From Ruania alba (GTDB lineage Bacteria > Actinomycetota > Actinomycetes > Actinomycetales > Beutenbergiaceae), in contig NZ_FNTX01000001.1 in assembly GCF_900105765.1 (NCBI RefSeq), forward strand, positions 868,001 through 932,000: 64,000 nt of DNA, given 5' to 3'. The position numbers and the translations under genes were made by a program. The notes under the pieces were generated by a model. It did not search any database. It saw nothing but the letters and a program-made list of their open reading frames with translations, and had not been told where the DNA came from. Every line of letters starts with the position of its first letter. The stretch's first letter is position 1. Shown in pieces: positions 27,733-37,139 of the stretch.

Positions 27733-28281
27733 GTGACCGAGCCTGTGAACTCCTTCGACCCACCTCGCCTCGTGCGGATCGCCACCGTCGGTGCCCCGCA
27801 CGGTTTGCGTGGGGACGTCCGGGTGAGCGTGCATACCGACGACCCGCACGGGCGGCTCGCTGTCGGTGCACGGCTGACGACAGGGGACACCAGGACGCGT
27901 GAGTTCGTCGTGGCCGCGCTACGCCATCAGCAGCAGCACGTCTACGTCCGCTTCGAGGGGGTCGCCGACCGGACTGCCGCTGAGGAACTGCGAGGTCTGG
28001 AGCTGTACGCCCCGCCGAGTGAGGATGAGCCAGGCGCGTGGTACCCGCATCAGCTCGCCGGACTGCGTGCGGAGCGGCCCGACGGGCGGCTGCTCGGCGC
28101 CGTCGAGGGGATTCAGCACCTGCCGGCGCACGACGTTCTGGTGCTCCGAGAAGCGACCGGTGAGCGCACCCTCGTCCCGTTCGTCAGCGAGATCGTGCCG
28201 ACGGTCGACGTCCCGGGCGGGCGCGTGGTGATCGACCCACCGTTCGGGCTGCTCGCCGCCGAGCAGGAGGGCACGCGGTGA
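27733..28281 (+). CDS. rimM: Ribosome maturation factor RimM
   Basis: 16S rRNA processing and 30S-head assembly factor (182 aa). The N-terminal barrel has [19 protein letters not shown], and the C-terminal PRC-like barrel includes [17 protein letters not shown] and the closing PPFGLL. GTG 27733 (MTEPVNSF) is preferred over GTG 27715 because GGAAAG or a leaderless -10 is correctly spaced. It overlaps trmD by four bases, the standard rimM-trmD order. Confidence 0.94.
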   Translation: MTEPVNSFDPPRLVRIATVGAPHGLRGDVRVSVHTDDPHGRLAVGARLTTGDTRTREFVVAALRHQQQHVYVRFEGVADRTAAEELRGLELYAPPSEDEPGAWYPHQLAGLRAERPDGRLLGAVEGIQHLPAHDVLVLREATGERTLVPFVSEIVPTVDVPGGRVVIDPPFGLLAAEQEGTR

Positions 28282-29570
28282 CCGGGCGCATCGACATCGT
28301 CTCGATCTTCCCCGGCTACCTGGCACCGCTGGAGCTCTCCTTGGTGGGTAAAGCGCGCCAGGACGGGCTGCTCGACGTCACCGTGCATGACCTGCGGGAC
28401 TGGACCAGCGATAGGCATCGGACCGTGGACGACACTCCGTTCGGCGGTGGCGCCGGAATGGTGATGCGACCGGACGTCTGGGGCCACGCTTTGGACGAGG
28501 TGCTCGGCGAGCAGGACACGCCAGCGGGGCAGTCTCTGCTGATCCCCACCCCGGCCGGGGAGCGGTTCACCCAGGCGATGGCGGAGGAGCTCGCGCTGCA
28601 GGTGTGCGCGGGCGGGCAGCTCGCGATCGCGTGCGGTCGCTACGAGGGGATCGACGCGCGCGTCGCGGAGCACTACGCCGAGCAGGAGCACGTCACCGTC
28701 CGAGAGGTCTCCATCGGCGACTATGTGCTCAATGGCGGCGAGGTGGCAGCCTTGGTGATCACCGAGGCGGTCGCGCGGCTGCTGCCCGGGGTGATCGGCA
28801 ACCCGCAGTCCCTGGTGGAGGAGTCGCACGGGTCGGCGGGTCTCCTCGAGTACCCCGTCTACACGAAACCACCGTCCTGGCGCGGCCTGGAGGTGCCTGA
28901 GGTGTTGCGCTCGGGAGACCACGGCCGGATTGGTACGTGGCGCCGCTCCCGCGCCGTCGAACGCACCGCCCGACGGCGTCCCGACCTGCTGGTGCGGCAC
29001 GCGCCGCCCCAGGTGCGCCTCGCCAAGGGCGTGGACGCCGAAGCAGTCGCCGACGTGGCCGCACGGACCTTCGCGCTGGCCTGCCCACCGGACCTGCCCG
29101 CTGCGGACGCGGAAGCGTTCGTGGCCGAGCACCTGGATGCCGTGGCGCTGCGTCGGGCACTGCGGGCACGTGACCGGGTGCTGCTCGTGGCCGAGGTGGC
29201 CGGGGCCGTGGTCGGGTACTCGATGCTCGCGCTGGGGCACCCGGAGGCCGCCGACGTGCGCGCCGTCGTCTCCGAGGACGCAGGAGCCGAGCTGAGCAAG
29301 TGCTACGTCCTACCTGAGCACCACCGCAGCCCTGTCGCGGCGGAACTGATGACGGCCACACTGGCTGAGGCGCAACGACGCGGCGTCCAGTCGGTCTGGC
29401 TCGGAGTGAACCAGGCCAACGAACGCGCTCAACGCTTCTACCGCAAGCACGGATTCGCACGGGTGGGCGCGCGACGTTTCACCGTGGGCACGCGCGTAGA
29501 GGCGGACTACGTGATGGAACGCACACTCGCGCCGCAGATTTCTCCCGGGCGCCGCGCTGTGGCAGACTAG
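28278..29570 (+). CDS. trmD: tRNA (guanine-37-N1)-methyltransferase TrmD fused to a C-terminal GNAT acetyltransferase domain
   Basis: A 430-aa fusion. Residues 1-235 are TrmD, the SPOUT trefoil-knot enzyme that makes m1G37 in tRNA to prevent frameshifting: [51 protein letters not shown] and [12 protein letters not shown]. Residues 247-416 form a GNAT-like domain: an [15 protein letters not shown] strand, [11 protein letters not shown], then [21 protein letters not shown]. The usual acetyl-CoA loop (R/Q-x-x-G-x-G/A) appears degraded ([10 protein letters not shown]), so activity is uncertain. There is no stop or start between the parts, and the open frame is uninterrupted. Family TrmD is about 230-250 aa. 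Confidence 0.93.
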   Translation: MTGRIDIVSIFPGYLAPLELSLVGKARQDGLLDVTVHDLRDWTSDRHRTVDDTPFGGGAGMVMRPDVWGHALDEVLGEQDTPAGQSLLIPTPAGERFTQAMAEELALQVCAGGQLAIACGRYEGIDARVAEHYAEQEHVTVREVSIGDYVLNGGEVAALVITEAVARLLPGVIGNPQSLVEESHGSAGLLEYPVYTKPPSWRGLEVPEVLRSGDHGRIGTWRRSRAVERTARRRPDLLVRHAPPQVRLAKGVDAEAVADVAARTFALACPPDLPAADAEAFVAEHLDAVALRRALRARDRVLLVAEVAGAVVGYSMLALGHPEAADVRAVVSEDAGAELSKCYVLPEHHRSPVAAELMTATLAEAQRRGVQSVWLGVNQANERAQRFYRKHGFARVGARRFTVGTRVEADYVMERTLAPQISPGRRAVAD

Positions 29571-29709
29571 GCCCTCGCGTGCGGGCTCTGCGATGCCTCT
29601 GCCACAGGGGAGCGTCGATCATCAGCCCAGGCACGCCCCATCGAGACTCGGCGGCCTGAGCCGCCCGGATCAGCGCGGGTGACCTGTGGCAGCCGCGGGA
29701 AGGCAAAGC

Positions 29710-30066
29710 ATGAACACCCTGGACGCTGTCGACGCCGCTTCGTTGCGCACTGACATCCCCTCCTTCCGTGCCGGCGACACCTTGAAGGTGCACGTCAAGG
29801 TCGTGGAAGGGAACCGCTCCCGTATTCAGGTCTTCCAGGGCGTCGTGATCGCGCGTTCCGGTGCCGGCGTTCGTGAGACCTTCATCATTCGCAAGGTCTC
29901 CTTCGGCGTCGGTGTGGAGCGCACCTTCCCGCTGCACTCCCCGGTGATCGACCACATCGAGGTCGCCAGCCGAGGCATCGTGCGCCGCGCGAAGCTGTAC
30001 TACCTGCGCGACCGTCACGGCAAGGCCGCGAAGATCCGCGAGCGTCGCGAGACCCCCTCCGCCTGA
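29710..30066 (+). CDS. rplS: 50S ribosomal protein bL19
   Basis: A 118-aa large-subunit protein at the subunit interface. Family signatures are [50 protein letters not shown] and [13 protein letters not shown] 29710 ([11 protein letters not shown]) follows GGGAAGG at 29698-29704; the frame is open 24 bases further upstream without support. It lies 139 bases after trmD, with a hairpin downstream. Confidence 0.96.
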   Translation: MNTLDAVDAASLRTDIPSFRAGDTLKVHVKVVEGNRSRIQVFQGVVIARSGAGVRETFIIRKVSFGVGVERTFPLHSPVIDHIEVASRGIVRRAKLYYLRDRHGKAAKIRERRETPSA

Positions 30067-30073
30067 GCCGCAT

Positions 30074-30099
30074 CGCCGGGGCCCGTCAGGGTCCCGGCG
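30074..30099 (+). terminator. Hairpin terminator after rplS
   Basis: CGCCGGGGCCC / GGGTCCCGGCG, an 11-base stem with one G-U pair and loop GTCA, seven bases after the rplS stop. No U tract. Confidence 0.6.
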
Positions 30100-30142
30100 A
30101 GCGTGATCGCGGGCCCGGCCCGCTCGAGGAGAACGGGGCCAT

Positions 30143-30916
30143 ATGGGTACTGAAGGCGATGCGGGGGACACCTCCGCTGATGAGAGCGTCCCCGACGACG
30201 GTGCCGGGGACGCCGCGGAGCAGTCCGGTGAGGACCGGTCGGCACCGACGCGCCGACGCCACCCCGTGGTGACCTTCGTGCGCGAGAGTGTGGTGGTGCT
30301 GGTTTCAGCGCTCGTGCTCTCCTTGGTGGTCAAGTCCTTCCTCGCCCAGGCCTTCTACATTCCGAGCGAGTCCATGGAGCACACCCTCGAGGTGGGCGAC
30401 CGACTGGTCGTGAACAAGCTGGCCCCGGACGTGATGGACCTCGAGCGCGGTGACGTCGTCGTCTTTCTCGACCCCGGTGGGTGGTTGGACGTCCCACCGC
30501 AGGAGTTGTCCCAGTTCGAACAGGTGCTCACCTGGATCGGTGTGCTGCCCGAGCACGCTGACGAGCATGTGATCAAACGTGTCATCGGGCTGCCGGGCGA
30601 TCACGTGGTCTGCTGCAGCGATGACGGCCTCGTCACCGTCAACGACGTTCCGATCACCGAACCGTACGTCGCCGACGGTGCCGCGCCCAGCGAGCAGGAG
30701 TTCGACGTGACGGTGCCTGCGGGCCATCTGTACGTGCTGGGCGACAACCGGCCGCGGTCGAAGGATTCGCGCTACAACGGCGGTTCGGTCGGCGGAGGGT
30801 TCGTCCCGGTCCGTAACGTGGTGGGTACCGCATTCGTGATCACTTGGCCCCTGGAACGCATCACATGGTTGACCGACCCCGACGAGACGTTCGCCGACGT
30901 CCCCGATCCGTCGTGA
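30143..30916 (+). CDS. lepB: Signal peptidase I
   Basis: A 257-aa membrane serine/lysine protease that removes Sec and Tat signal peptides outside the membrane. It has an acidic disordered N-terminus (1-35) and a membrane helix about 48-68. Box B has [12 protein letters not shown] with catalytic Ser77, KRVIGLPGD has catalytic Lys145, and [11 protein letters not shown] is box E. ATG 30143 follows GAGGAG. Its stop overlaps the rnhB start (GTGA). Position after rplS is conserved in actinobacteria. Confidence 0.95.
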   Translation: MGTEGDAGDTSADESVPDDGAGDAAEQSGEDRSAPTRRRHPVVTFVRESVVVLVSALVLSLVVKSFLAQAFYIPSESMEHTLEVGDRLVVNKLAPDVMDLERGDVVVFLDPGGWLDVPPQELSQFEQVLTWIGVLPEHADEHVIKRVIGLPGDHVVCCSDDGLVTVNDVPITEPYVADGAAPSEQEFDVTVPAGHLYVLGDNRPRSKDSRYNGGSVGGGFVPVRNVVGTAFVITWPLERITWLTDPDETFADVPDPS

Positions 30917-31686
30917 CCGCACGGCCGCCGGGACGGCAGGCTGAGCGTGAGCTGCTCGAGCACTACCCGCTGGTGGCGGGGATGGACGAGGTCGGTCGCG
31001 GTGCGCTTGCCGGGCCGGTTTCTGTCGGCGTCGCCGTGGTGGATGCGGGCACGGGGCGGATCCCGGCGGGTCTGCGGGACTCGAAGCTGCTGCGGCCGGC
31101 GGCCCGGGAACGACTGCAGGCGCCGATCCGGCGATGGGCGGTGGCCAGCGCTGTGGGCCACGCCAGCCCCGCCGAGATCGACCGGGTCGGGATCATTGCC
31201 GCGCTGCGGTTGGCCGGGACTCGAGCATTGGCCGCGCTCGCCGAGGCCGGCTGCGCACCGGGTGTGGTCCTGCTGGACGGCTCCCACGACTGGCTGACCA
31301 CGCCGCCGCATCTACCGCAGCCGGAGCGAGGCACCCCGCCGGTGCGTACCCAGGTCAAAGCGGACCTGCGATGCGCCGTCGTGGCAGCAGCGAGCGTGCT
31401 CGCCAAGTGTGAACGGGACGCGATGCTCGTGGACGCTCACGAATCGTTCCCGGTGTACGGGTGGGCGGGGAACAAGGGCTACTCAGCCCCCGACCACCTG
31501 GATGCTCTGGCCGAGCATGGTGCCTGTCCGATGCACCGGCGCAGCTGGTCCCTGCCGACCGGCCCCCGGCCGGTCGCTGCGGAGCTGCCCTTCGACGAGC
31601 TCGAGCCTGAGGCTCCGGTCGATCCGGGCGTGGAGGGCACGTCGGGTCCCGTCCGGCACGCCGAAGAGGGCATGATGGAACGGTGA
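30913..31686 (+). CDS. rnhB: Ribonuclease HII
   Basis: Removes RNA from RNA-DNA hybrids and misincorporated ribonucleotides. The 257 aa contain the DEDD active site: AGMDEVGRG (Asp25, Glu26), VLLDGSHDW (Asp122) and VKADLRC (Asp151) followed by [12 protein letters not shown] Pro/Glu-rich tail of about 45 residues follows the catalytic domain. GTG 30913 is chosen because it overlaps the lepB stop by four bases; the longer open frame upstream is lepB in another frame. Confidence 0.94.
   Translation: MTARPPGRQAERELLEHYPLVAGMDEVGRGALAGPVSVGVAVVDAGTGRIPAGLRDSKLLRPAARERLQAPIRRWAVASAVGHASPAEIDRVGIIAALRLAGTRALAALAEAGCAPGVVLLDGSHDWLTTPPHLPQPERGTPPVRTQVKADLRCAVVAAASVLAKCERDAMLVDAHESFPVYGWAGNKGYSAPDHLDALAEHGACPMHRRSWSLPTGPRPVAAELPFDELEPEAPVDPGVEGTSGPVRHAEEGMMER
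31671..31676 (+). promoter_or_regulatory. Internal -10 hexamer for the DUF2469 gene
   Basis: CATGAT within the end of rnhB, followed by ggaacg and then GTG 31683. The same six-base spacer sequence precedes ispG, which supports a leaderless internal start. Confidence 0.4.
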
Positions 31687-31988
31687 GCAGCGAGGATCTG
31701 GAGAACTACGAGACCGACATGGAGCTCGCGCTCTACCGCGAGTACCGCGACGTTGTCAGCCTCTTCTCCTACGTGGTGGAGACCGAACGGCGCTTCTATC
31801 TGGCCAACCATGTGGACCTGCAGGTGCGGTCGGCCGGTGGCGAGGTCTTCTTCGAACTGACCCTCGGTGATGCGTGGGTCTGGGACGTGTACCGCTCGGC
31901 CCGGTTCGTGAAGTCGGTGCGGGTGGTGACCTTCAAGGACGTCAACGTCGAGGAGCTGGCCAAACCTGACCTGGAGCTTCCCGGCTGA
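31683..31988 (+). CDS. DUF2469 family protein, unknown function
   Basis: A 101-aa actinobacteria-specific conserved protein, recognisable from [19 protein letters not shown] and [19 protein letters not shown]. It is soluble, alpha/beta, with no catalytic motif. It sits between rnhB and yraN in most actinobacteria, but its role is unknown. GTG 31683 overlaps the rnhB stop by four bases. Confidence 0.9.
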   Translation: MSSEDLENYETDMELALYREYRDVVSLFSYVVETERRFYLANHVDLQVRSAGGEVFFELTLGDAWVWDVYRSARFVKSVRVVTFKDVNVEELAKPDLELPG

Positions 31989-32147
31989 TCGGTCGGGCCG
32001 CAGACCGGCCGTGGCAGGTGCGGGTCGTAGCCTGATACGTCGCCCGTCCACAGGGACGCCGCGATGGTGCGGTATCCACAGCACCCCGGCCGGGCCCGGT
32101 CGTCCCTGCCTCCGCCGCCACAGGATGGTGGCTCGGAGGTGGTCGCA

Positions 32148-32504
32148 ATGGCGGCGAAGGATGAGCTGGGACGCGTCGGAGAGGACGTGGCCGCGGACTG
32201 GTTGACGCGATCCGGCATGGAGGTGCTGGACCGGAACTGGCGGTGCCGCGAGGGCGAGATCGACCTGGTAGCCCGGGACGGCGATGACCTGGTCGTGGTC
32301 GAGGTGAAGACCAGGAGGACCCTGACCTTCGGGCACCCGGCCGAGGCTGTGACCGCGGCGAAGCTGCGCCGGCTCCGCACGCTGGCTGCCCGGTGGCTGG
32401 CCGCTCACGAGGTCCACCCAGCAGGTCTGCGTCTGGACGTCGTGGCGATCTGGCGGCCGGACGGCGCCCCCACCCGGGTGCAGCACCTGCGAGGGGTGGG
32501 TTGA
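32148..32504 (+). CDS. yraN: YraN family putative endonuclease
   Basis: A 118-aa UPF0102 protein with a restriction-endonuclease-like fold. Putative active-site residues are in [10 protein letters not shown] and VVVEVKTRR, and a conserved [11 protein letters not shown] helix follows. Thought to act on DNA, possibly Holliday junctions; the function is not firmly established. ATG 32148 follows GGAGG (32135-32139); an upstream in-frame extension to 32064 is Pro-rich and unsupported. One-base overlap with comM. Confidence 0.9.
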   Translation: MAAKDELGRVGEDVAADWLTRSGMEVLDRNWRCREGEIDLVARDGDDLVVVEVKTRRTLTFGHPAEAVTAAKLRRLRTLAARWLAAHEVHPAGLRLDVVAIWRPDGAPTRVQHLRGVG

Positions 32505-34069
32505 TGGGCACGGCCGGCGGCACCGGTTCCAGGGGCCTGGGCAGGACGACCTCTGTCGCACTGGTGGGCCTGGCGGGGCACCTCGTGGAGGTGGAGTCGA
32601 TGCTGACCTCCGGTCTGCCGCACGTGCAGGTGATCGGTCTGCCGGACACATCGCTGGGTGAGGCACGTGAACGGGTGCGGGCCGCCGTCGTGGCCAGCGG
32701 GATGACCTGGCCGATGAGCCGGTTGGTGATCAGCCTACGACCGGCCTCGCTCCCGAAGGCGGGATCGGTGCACGATCTTGCGATCGCGGTGGCGGTCTTG
32801 GCGTCGGCCGGGGCGTGCCATCCAGGTCGGCCGGCCGCAGCAGTGCACCTGGGCGAGCTCGGCCTGGACGGGCGCGTGCACCCCGTCCAGGGGATCCTGC
32901 CCGCGGTGGCGGCCGCCGTCGCGCAGGGGCGCCCCGAGGTGGTGGTTCCGGCCGCCAATGCCGACGAGGCGAGGCTGGTGCCGGGCGCCGTGGTCACCCC
33001 GGTGCGCCACCTGGCCGAGCTCGCAGCGCACTACGGCGTGACTGATGCGGTGGTGCCCCGATTGCCCGCGTCCGCTGAGAGACCTGCCCTACGCGTCGAG
33101 CCGGCGCCACCGGACCTGGTCGATGTGCTCGGGCAACCGGAGGCACGGCACGCGCTCGAGGTTGCCGCGGCCGGTGGCCATCACCTGCTCATGGTCGGCC
33201 CGCCGGGAGCAGGGAAGACGATGCTCGCTGCGCGCCTTCCGGGACTGTTGCCCGATCTCTCCGAGAACGAGGCGGTGGAGGTCACCTCGGTGCATTCGGT
33301 GGCCGGCACGTTCGACCCGGCTGCCGGCCTGATCCGGCGGCCCCCGTTCGAGGATCCGCACCACACCACCACGCAGGTGGCGCTCGTCGGCGGTGGGAGT
33401 GGGGTACCGCGCCCGGGAGCGATCTCTCGCGCACATCGCGGGGTCCTCTTGCTCGACGAGGCTCCAGAATTTGGGCAACGGGTGCTGGAGAGCCTGCGCC
33501 AGCCTCTGGAACAGGGACAGCTGGTGATCGCTCGCTCCCGGGGCACTGCGAGGTTCCCGGCGCGCTTCCAGCTCGTGCTGGCAGCCAACCCCTGCCCGTG
33601 CGGACGAGCGGTGGGACGGGGGATCGAGTGCACCTGCAGTGCGCTGGCGATGCGCCGCTATGCGGCGCGGTTGTCGGGGCCGCTGCTGGACCGGATCGAT
33701 ATCCAGATGGAGGTGGGCCCGGTGACGCGCGCCCAGCTGGCGGCCGGAGAACCGGGGGAGCGGACCGCAGTGGTTGCGCAGCGGGTGCTGCGTGCGCGGG
33801 AGCGACAAGCCCACCGGTGGCGTCACCACGGGTGGCGGACCAACGCCGAGGCACCGGGGCGCCTGTTGCGCGAAGCCGCCCGTGCTGCCGATCCTCGCGC
33901 GTTGGCCACGCTCGAGCGGGCACTGGAGCGCGGAGTGCTCACCTTGCGCGGGTTGGACCGGATCGTGCGCGTGGCTTGGACGTTGGCCGACCTGGCCGAG
34001 CAGGAGAAGCCCGGGCAGGACGAGATCGGCGCCGCACTGGCGCTGCGCACGAGGGGGCAGCATGGCTGA
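32504..34069 (+). CDS. comM: YifB/ComM-type Mg-chelatase-like AAA ATPase
   Basis: A 521-aa AAA+ protein with an N-terminal Lon-protease-like (ChlI) domain (about 25-180). The Mg-chelatase ATPase domain has Walker A GPPGAGKT (232-239), Walker B LLLDEAPEF and the cysteine cluster NPCPCG/CTC. A C-terminal Mg_chelatase_C helical region follows. ComM is a helicase that drives branch migration during integration of transforming DNA. ATG 32504 shares one base with the yraN stop. Located with dprA, as usual, forming a competence/recombination pair. Confidence 0.92.
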   Translation: MGTAGGTGSRGLGRTTSVALVGLAGHLVEVESMLTSGLPHVQVIGLPDTSLGEARERVRAAVVASGMTWPMSRLVISLRPASLPKAGSVHDLAIAVAVLASAGACHPGRPAAAVHLGELGLDGRVHPVQGILPAVAAAVAQGRPEVVVPAANADEARLVPGAVVTPVRHLAELAAHYGVTDAVVPRLPASAERPALRVEPAPPDLVDVLGQPEARHALEVAAAGGHHLLMVGPPGAGKTMLAARLPGLLPDLSENEAVEVTSVHSVAGTFDPAAGLIRRPPFEDPHHTTTQVALVGGGSGVPRPGAISRAHRGVLLLDEAPEFGQRVLESLRQPLEQGQLVIARSRGTARFPARFQLVLAANPCPCGRAVGRGIECTCSALAMRRYAARLSGPLLDRIDIQMEVGPVTRAQLAAGEPGERTAVVAQRVLRARERQAHRWRHHGWRTNAEAPGRLLREAARAADPRALATLERALERGVLTLRGLDRIVRVAWTLADLAEQEKPGQDEIGAALALRTRGQHG

Positions 34070-35240
34070 GCGGTGGGCATTCGACGTCGACGACGAGGTC
34101 CAGGCCCGGGCAGCATGGAGCCGGATCGCCGAGCCGCGGGACCGTGCCGCCGGGGTGGTGGTGGCCGGTCTCGGCGCTGCTCAGGCACTACGGTGGCTGG
34201 CCGGGGCAGCACGGGGCCGTGGCACGGGGGCAGCACTCGGTGCGGTCGCCGGGCTCGACCCGGTGCTCACCCCGGCGCACTGGTCCGCTGCTCTCGCTCG
34301 CTGGTCCTCCCGGCTCGTGGGTCTCGATCCGCGACGTGAGCTGCAGGTGATCACGCGGTTGGGCGGACGCGTCCTGATCCCCGGTGCACCGGAGTGGCCG
34401 CCGACGCTGGACGATCTCGGGGTGGATCGGCCGCACTGCTTGTGGGTGCTCGGAGACCACAGGGCACTCCATCGCCCCGCGACTGCGCTCGTGGGAGCCA
34501 GGGCGAGCACGGGCTACGGGGAGCAGGTCGCTGCCGACCTTGCTGCAGGACTGGTCGACCACGGCCGCGGCGTCGTCTCCGGTGGAGCGTTCGGGATCGA
34601 TGCCGTGGCGCACCGCGCCACGATGGCAGTACGTGGGGTCCCGGTAGCGGTGATGGCCGGCGGCCTGGACCGGTTCTATCCGGCCGGGAACGCGCGACTC
34701 CTCGCTGAGGTAGCGCGCCGCGGGGCGGTGGTGAGCGAGGCGCCGCCCGGAACCTCGCCGATGCGGCAACGCTTCCTGTCCCGGAACCGGTTGATCGCGG
34801 CGCTGGCCGAGGCCACGGTCGTGGTCGAGGCCTCCTGGCGCTCCGGGGCGCTGAGCACGGCACATCACGCGCTCACCATGGGGCGGGCGGTGGGTGCCGT
34901 CCCGGGTCCGGTCACATCGGTGGCGTCGGCCGGGTGCCACCGGCTGCTGCGGGAGGGGGCCGAGTGCATCACCGACGCTCGCGAGGCCGTGCAGCTGGCG
35001 GCGCCGATCGGCACGACGGATGAGGTGGCACCGAGCGTTCCGCCGGGGCTGCTCGACGATCTGGACGAGGAACAGGCACAGGTGCTGGATGCGTTGCCGG
35101 CCCGGGCCGCTGCCGACCTCGACGCGCTGGTCCGCTCCAGTGGTGTGGCCGAGGCTCGGGTGCGCAGCGCCCTCGGATATCTCGAGCTCGCTGGGCGAGT
35201 CTGCCGGGACGGACCCCGATGGCGCCGGGCAGCGGGCTGA
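34062..35240 (+). CDS. dprA: DNA-processing protein DprA
   Basis: A 392-aa DprA/Smf protein that protects incoming single-stranded DNA and loads RecA. The Rossmann-like domain shows ALVGARASTGYGEQVA, GVVSGGAFGIDAVAHR, GGLDRFYPAGN, FLSRNRLIAAL and the closing AGCHRLLREGA. A winged-helix C-terminal domain covers about 335-390. ATG 34062 overlaps comM by eight bases; a longer open frame upstream is comM in another frame. In many actinobacteria whiG follows; here a transporter lies convergent instead. Confidence 0.93.
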   Translation: MAERWAFDVDDEVQARAAWSRIAEPRDRAAGVVVAGLGAAQALRWLAGAARGRGTGAALGAVAGLDPVLTPAHWSAALARWSSRLVGLDPRRELQVITRLGGRVLIPGAPEWPPTLDDLGVDRPHCLWVLGDHRALHRPATALVGARASTGYGEQVAADLAAGLVDHGRGVVSGGAFGIDAVAHRATMAVRGVPVAVMAGGLDRFYPAGNARLLAEVARRGAVVSEAPPGTSPMRQRFLSRNRLIAALAEATVVVEASWRSGALSTAHHALTMGRAVGAVPGPVTSVASAGCHRLLREGAECITDAREAVQLAAPIGTTDEVAPSVPPGLLDDLDEEQAQVLDALPARAAADLDALVRSSGVAEARVRSALGYLELAGRVCRDGPRWRRAAG

Positions 35241-35273
35241 GCGACGTCGTCGCCCGGACCACCGCCCGGCGCC
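35221..35273. terminator. Possible bidirectional terminator between dprA and the second sugar transporter
   Basis: GGCGCCGGGC (35221-35230) pairs perfectly with GCCCGGCGCC (35264-35273). The 33-base loop itself contains a smaller CGGGC/GCCCG hairpin. It spans the dprA stop and the start of the convergent intergenic gap. Confidence 0.4.
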
Positions 35274-35279
35274 TTCGGA

Positions 35280-36182
35280 TCAGGTGCCGGCGATGCCCGT
35301 CGTGGAGATCGACTTGATGATCTGGCGCTGGAAAAACATGAACAGCACGATCAACGGCAGTGCGGCCAGTACAGCCTGGGCCATGTTCGCGGCGTACTGA
35401 ATGCCGTAGGCACTGATCACCGTCTGCAGCCCCACCGGGAGCGTCATCAGCTCGGACTTGTTGATCACGATGAACGGCCAGAGGAAGTTGTTCCACGCCC
35501 CGATGAACACGAAGATCGAGACGGCGCCCAGGATCGGTCGGGAGAGCGGGAGCACGATCTGCACGAGGATGCGCATCCTGCTGGCACCGTCGACAAGAGC
35601 GGCCTCCTCCAGCGCACGGGGGATCTGGTCGAAGAACTTCTTCAGGATGAACACCATCGGGGCGGCGATCACCTGCGGGAGGATCACACCCCAGTAGGTG
35701 TCCACCATGTTGAAGACCAGCATCTGCTGGAACAGCGGAACGATCAGGATCTGTCCGGGGATCATGATCGAGGCGATGATCACGGCGAGCAGCGCCTTGC
35801 TGCCGGCGAAGTCGAACCGAGACAGCGCGTACCCGGCCAGTGCCGAGATCACCACCGTGATGAGCGTGACCGCCGATGCGGTGAGCAGCGAGTTCCACGC
35901 CCAGCGCGGCACCAGACCGGCGCTGAGAGTGGTGGCGTAGGCATCCAGCACCCACCCGCTCTCGGGCAGCAACGTGATCGGGAAGGCCGCAGCCTCCCCT
36001 TCGGTCTTGAACGAGGTGATGGCCGCCCACACCACCGGGATGAGCCACATCACCGCCAGGATCGCCAGGATGACGAGTGCGACGATGCGTCCGGTGGTCA
36101 TCGGCCGCCGTCGTCGCGTACGTGCCGCGGCCCGGGGACGGGCCCGCGTGGTTGCGGGGGCGGGGATCGTTGCGCTGGTCAT
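35280..36182 (-). CDS. Carbohydrate ABC transporter permease, MalG-type (second transporter)
   Basis: A 300-aa permease with a basic N-terminus and six hydrophobic segments starting near residue 33. The EAA loop is EEAALVDGASRMRILVQIVLP. Start at 36182 (MTSATIPAPATTRAR) overlaps the MalF-type stop by four bases; the open frame upstream is the other permease in a shifted frame. Last gene of the operon: no ATPase follows, so it must borrow one encoded elsewhere, such as an MsiK-like shared ATPase or the one at 5684-6784 (inference). Confidence 0.9.
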   Translation of the reverse strand: MTSATIPAPATTRARPRAAARTRRRRPMTTGRIVALVILAILAVMWLIPVVWAAITSFKTEGEAAAFPITLLPESGWVLDAYATTLSAGLVPRWAWNSLLTASAVTLITVVISALAGYALSRFDFAGSKALLAVIIASIMIPGQILIVPLFQQMLVFNMVDTYWGVILPQVIAAPMVFILKKFFDQIPRALEEAALVDGASRMRILVQIVLPLSRPILGAVSIFVFIGAWNNFLWPFIVINKSELMTLPVGLQTVISAYGIQYAANMAQAVLAALPLIVLFMFFQRQIIKSISTTGIAGT

Positions 36183-37126
36183 GACTTCACACTCCGACGC
36201 GAGATGGCCACCGTGTAAGCCACGGAGATGGCGATGATGATGAAGAAGAAGATGTAGCTGATAGCAGAGGCGTAGCCGAGCCGGTAGCCGGTGAAGCCAG
36301 CCTCGTAGACGTATTGCAGGATCGGGCGAGTGGCGCCTGCGGGTCCACCACCGGTCATCTGGTAGATCTGATCGAAGATCTTCAGTGACGCCAAGATCTG
36401 CAGCACCACCACCAGCACCGTGGTGGGCGCGAGTTGCGGCAGCGTGATGTGGGTGAACTTGCGCCATGTGCCGGCGCCGTCGAGCGAGGCCGCTTCGTAG
36501 AGCTGGTCCGGGATGGCCTGCAGAGCGGCCAGGTAGAGCAGGAAGTTGAATCCGATCGTCCACCACACGGTGGCGATGACCACGCCGTGCATGGCCCAGT
36601 TCTCGTCGTTGAGCCACTGGACCGGCTCGAGCCCGACCCACCCGATCATGGTGTTGAGCAGACCGAGCTGCGGATTGAAGATCCACTTCCAGAACAGCGA
36701 GATCACCGTGGAGGCCAGCAGGTACGGCAGGAAGAAGCTGAGCCGCCAGAACCACTGGCCCGGCAGGCCCACGTTCACCAGGACGGCGAGAGCCAGTGCG
36801 ATCACCACGAGCGGGATCGAGGAGAGCACCGTGAACCAGAGGGTGTTCCCCAGCGAGGACCACACCTCGGGGTCGGCGAACGCCTCGACGTAGTTGTCCA
36901 CCCCGACCCAGCCGGTGTTCGCGCCGGTGAGGGTCAGCCCGGTGAAACTCATGTACAGGCCGTAGATCGTCGGCCAGACCAGGAACAGGATGAAGAAGAA
37001 CAGGAATGGGCTGCAGTAGAGCCACCCGCGCAGGTTCTCCGCGCGATGCCGCAGGCGCAGGCCTTCGCGAGTGACGGATTCTGTTGGGGTTGCCGAGCGG
37101 GGAGCTCGGACCGGAGTTGCGCTCAT
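36179..37126 (-). CDS. Carbohydrate ABC transporter permease, MalF-type (second transporter)
   Basis: A 315-aa permease with about six helices (first LYCSPFLFFFILFLVWPTI) and an EAA loop YEAASLDGAGTWRKFTHITLP. Start 37126 (MSATPVRAPRSATPTE) has a strong ribosome site AGGAGG seven bases upstream on the minus strand. The open frame continues 92 codons upstream but through the binding-protein gene, with low-complexity sequence. It lies 13 bases after the binding-protein stop. Confidence 0.9.
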   Translation of the reverse strand: MSATPVRAPRSATPTESVTREGLRLRHRAENLRGWLYCSPFLFFFILFLVWPTIYGLYMSFTGLTLTGANTGWVGVDNYVEAFADPEVWSSLGNTLWFTVLSSIPLVVIALALAVLVNVGLPGQWFWRLSFFLPYLLASTVISLFWKWIFNPQLGLLNTMIGWVGLEPVQWLNDENWAMHGVVIATVWWTIGFNFLLYLAALQAIPDQLYEAASLDGAGTWRKFTHITLPQLAPTTVLVVVLQILASLKIFDQIYQMTGGGPAGATRPILQYVYEAGFTGYRLGYASAISYIFFFIIIAISVAYTVAISRRSVKS

Positions 37127-37139
37127 TGGTGAGTCCTCC

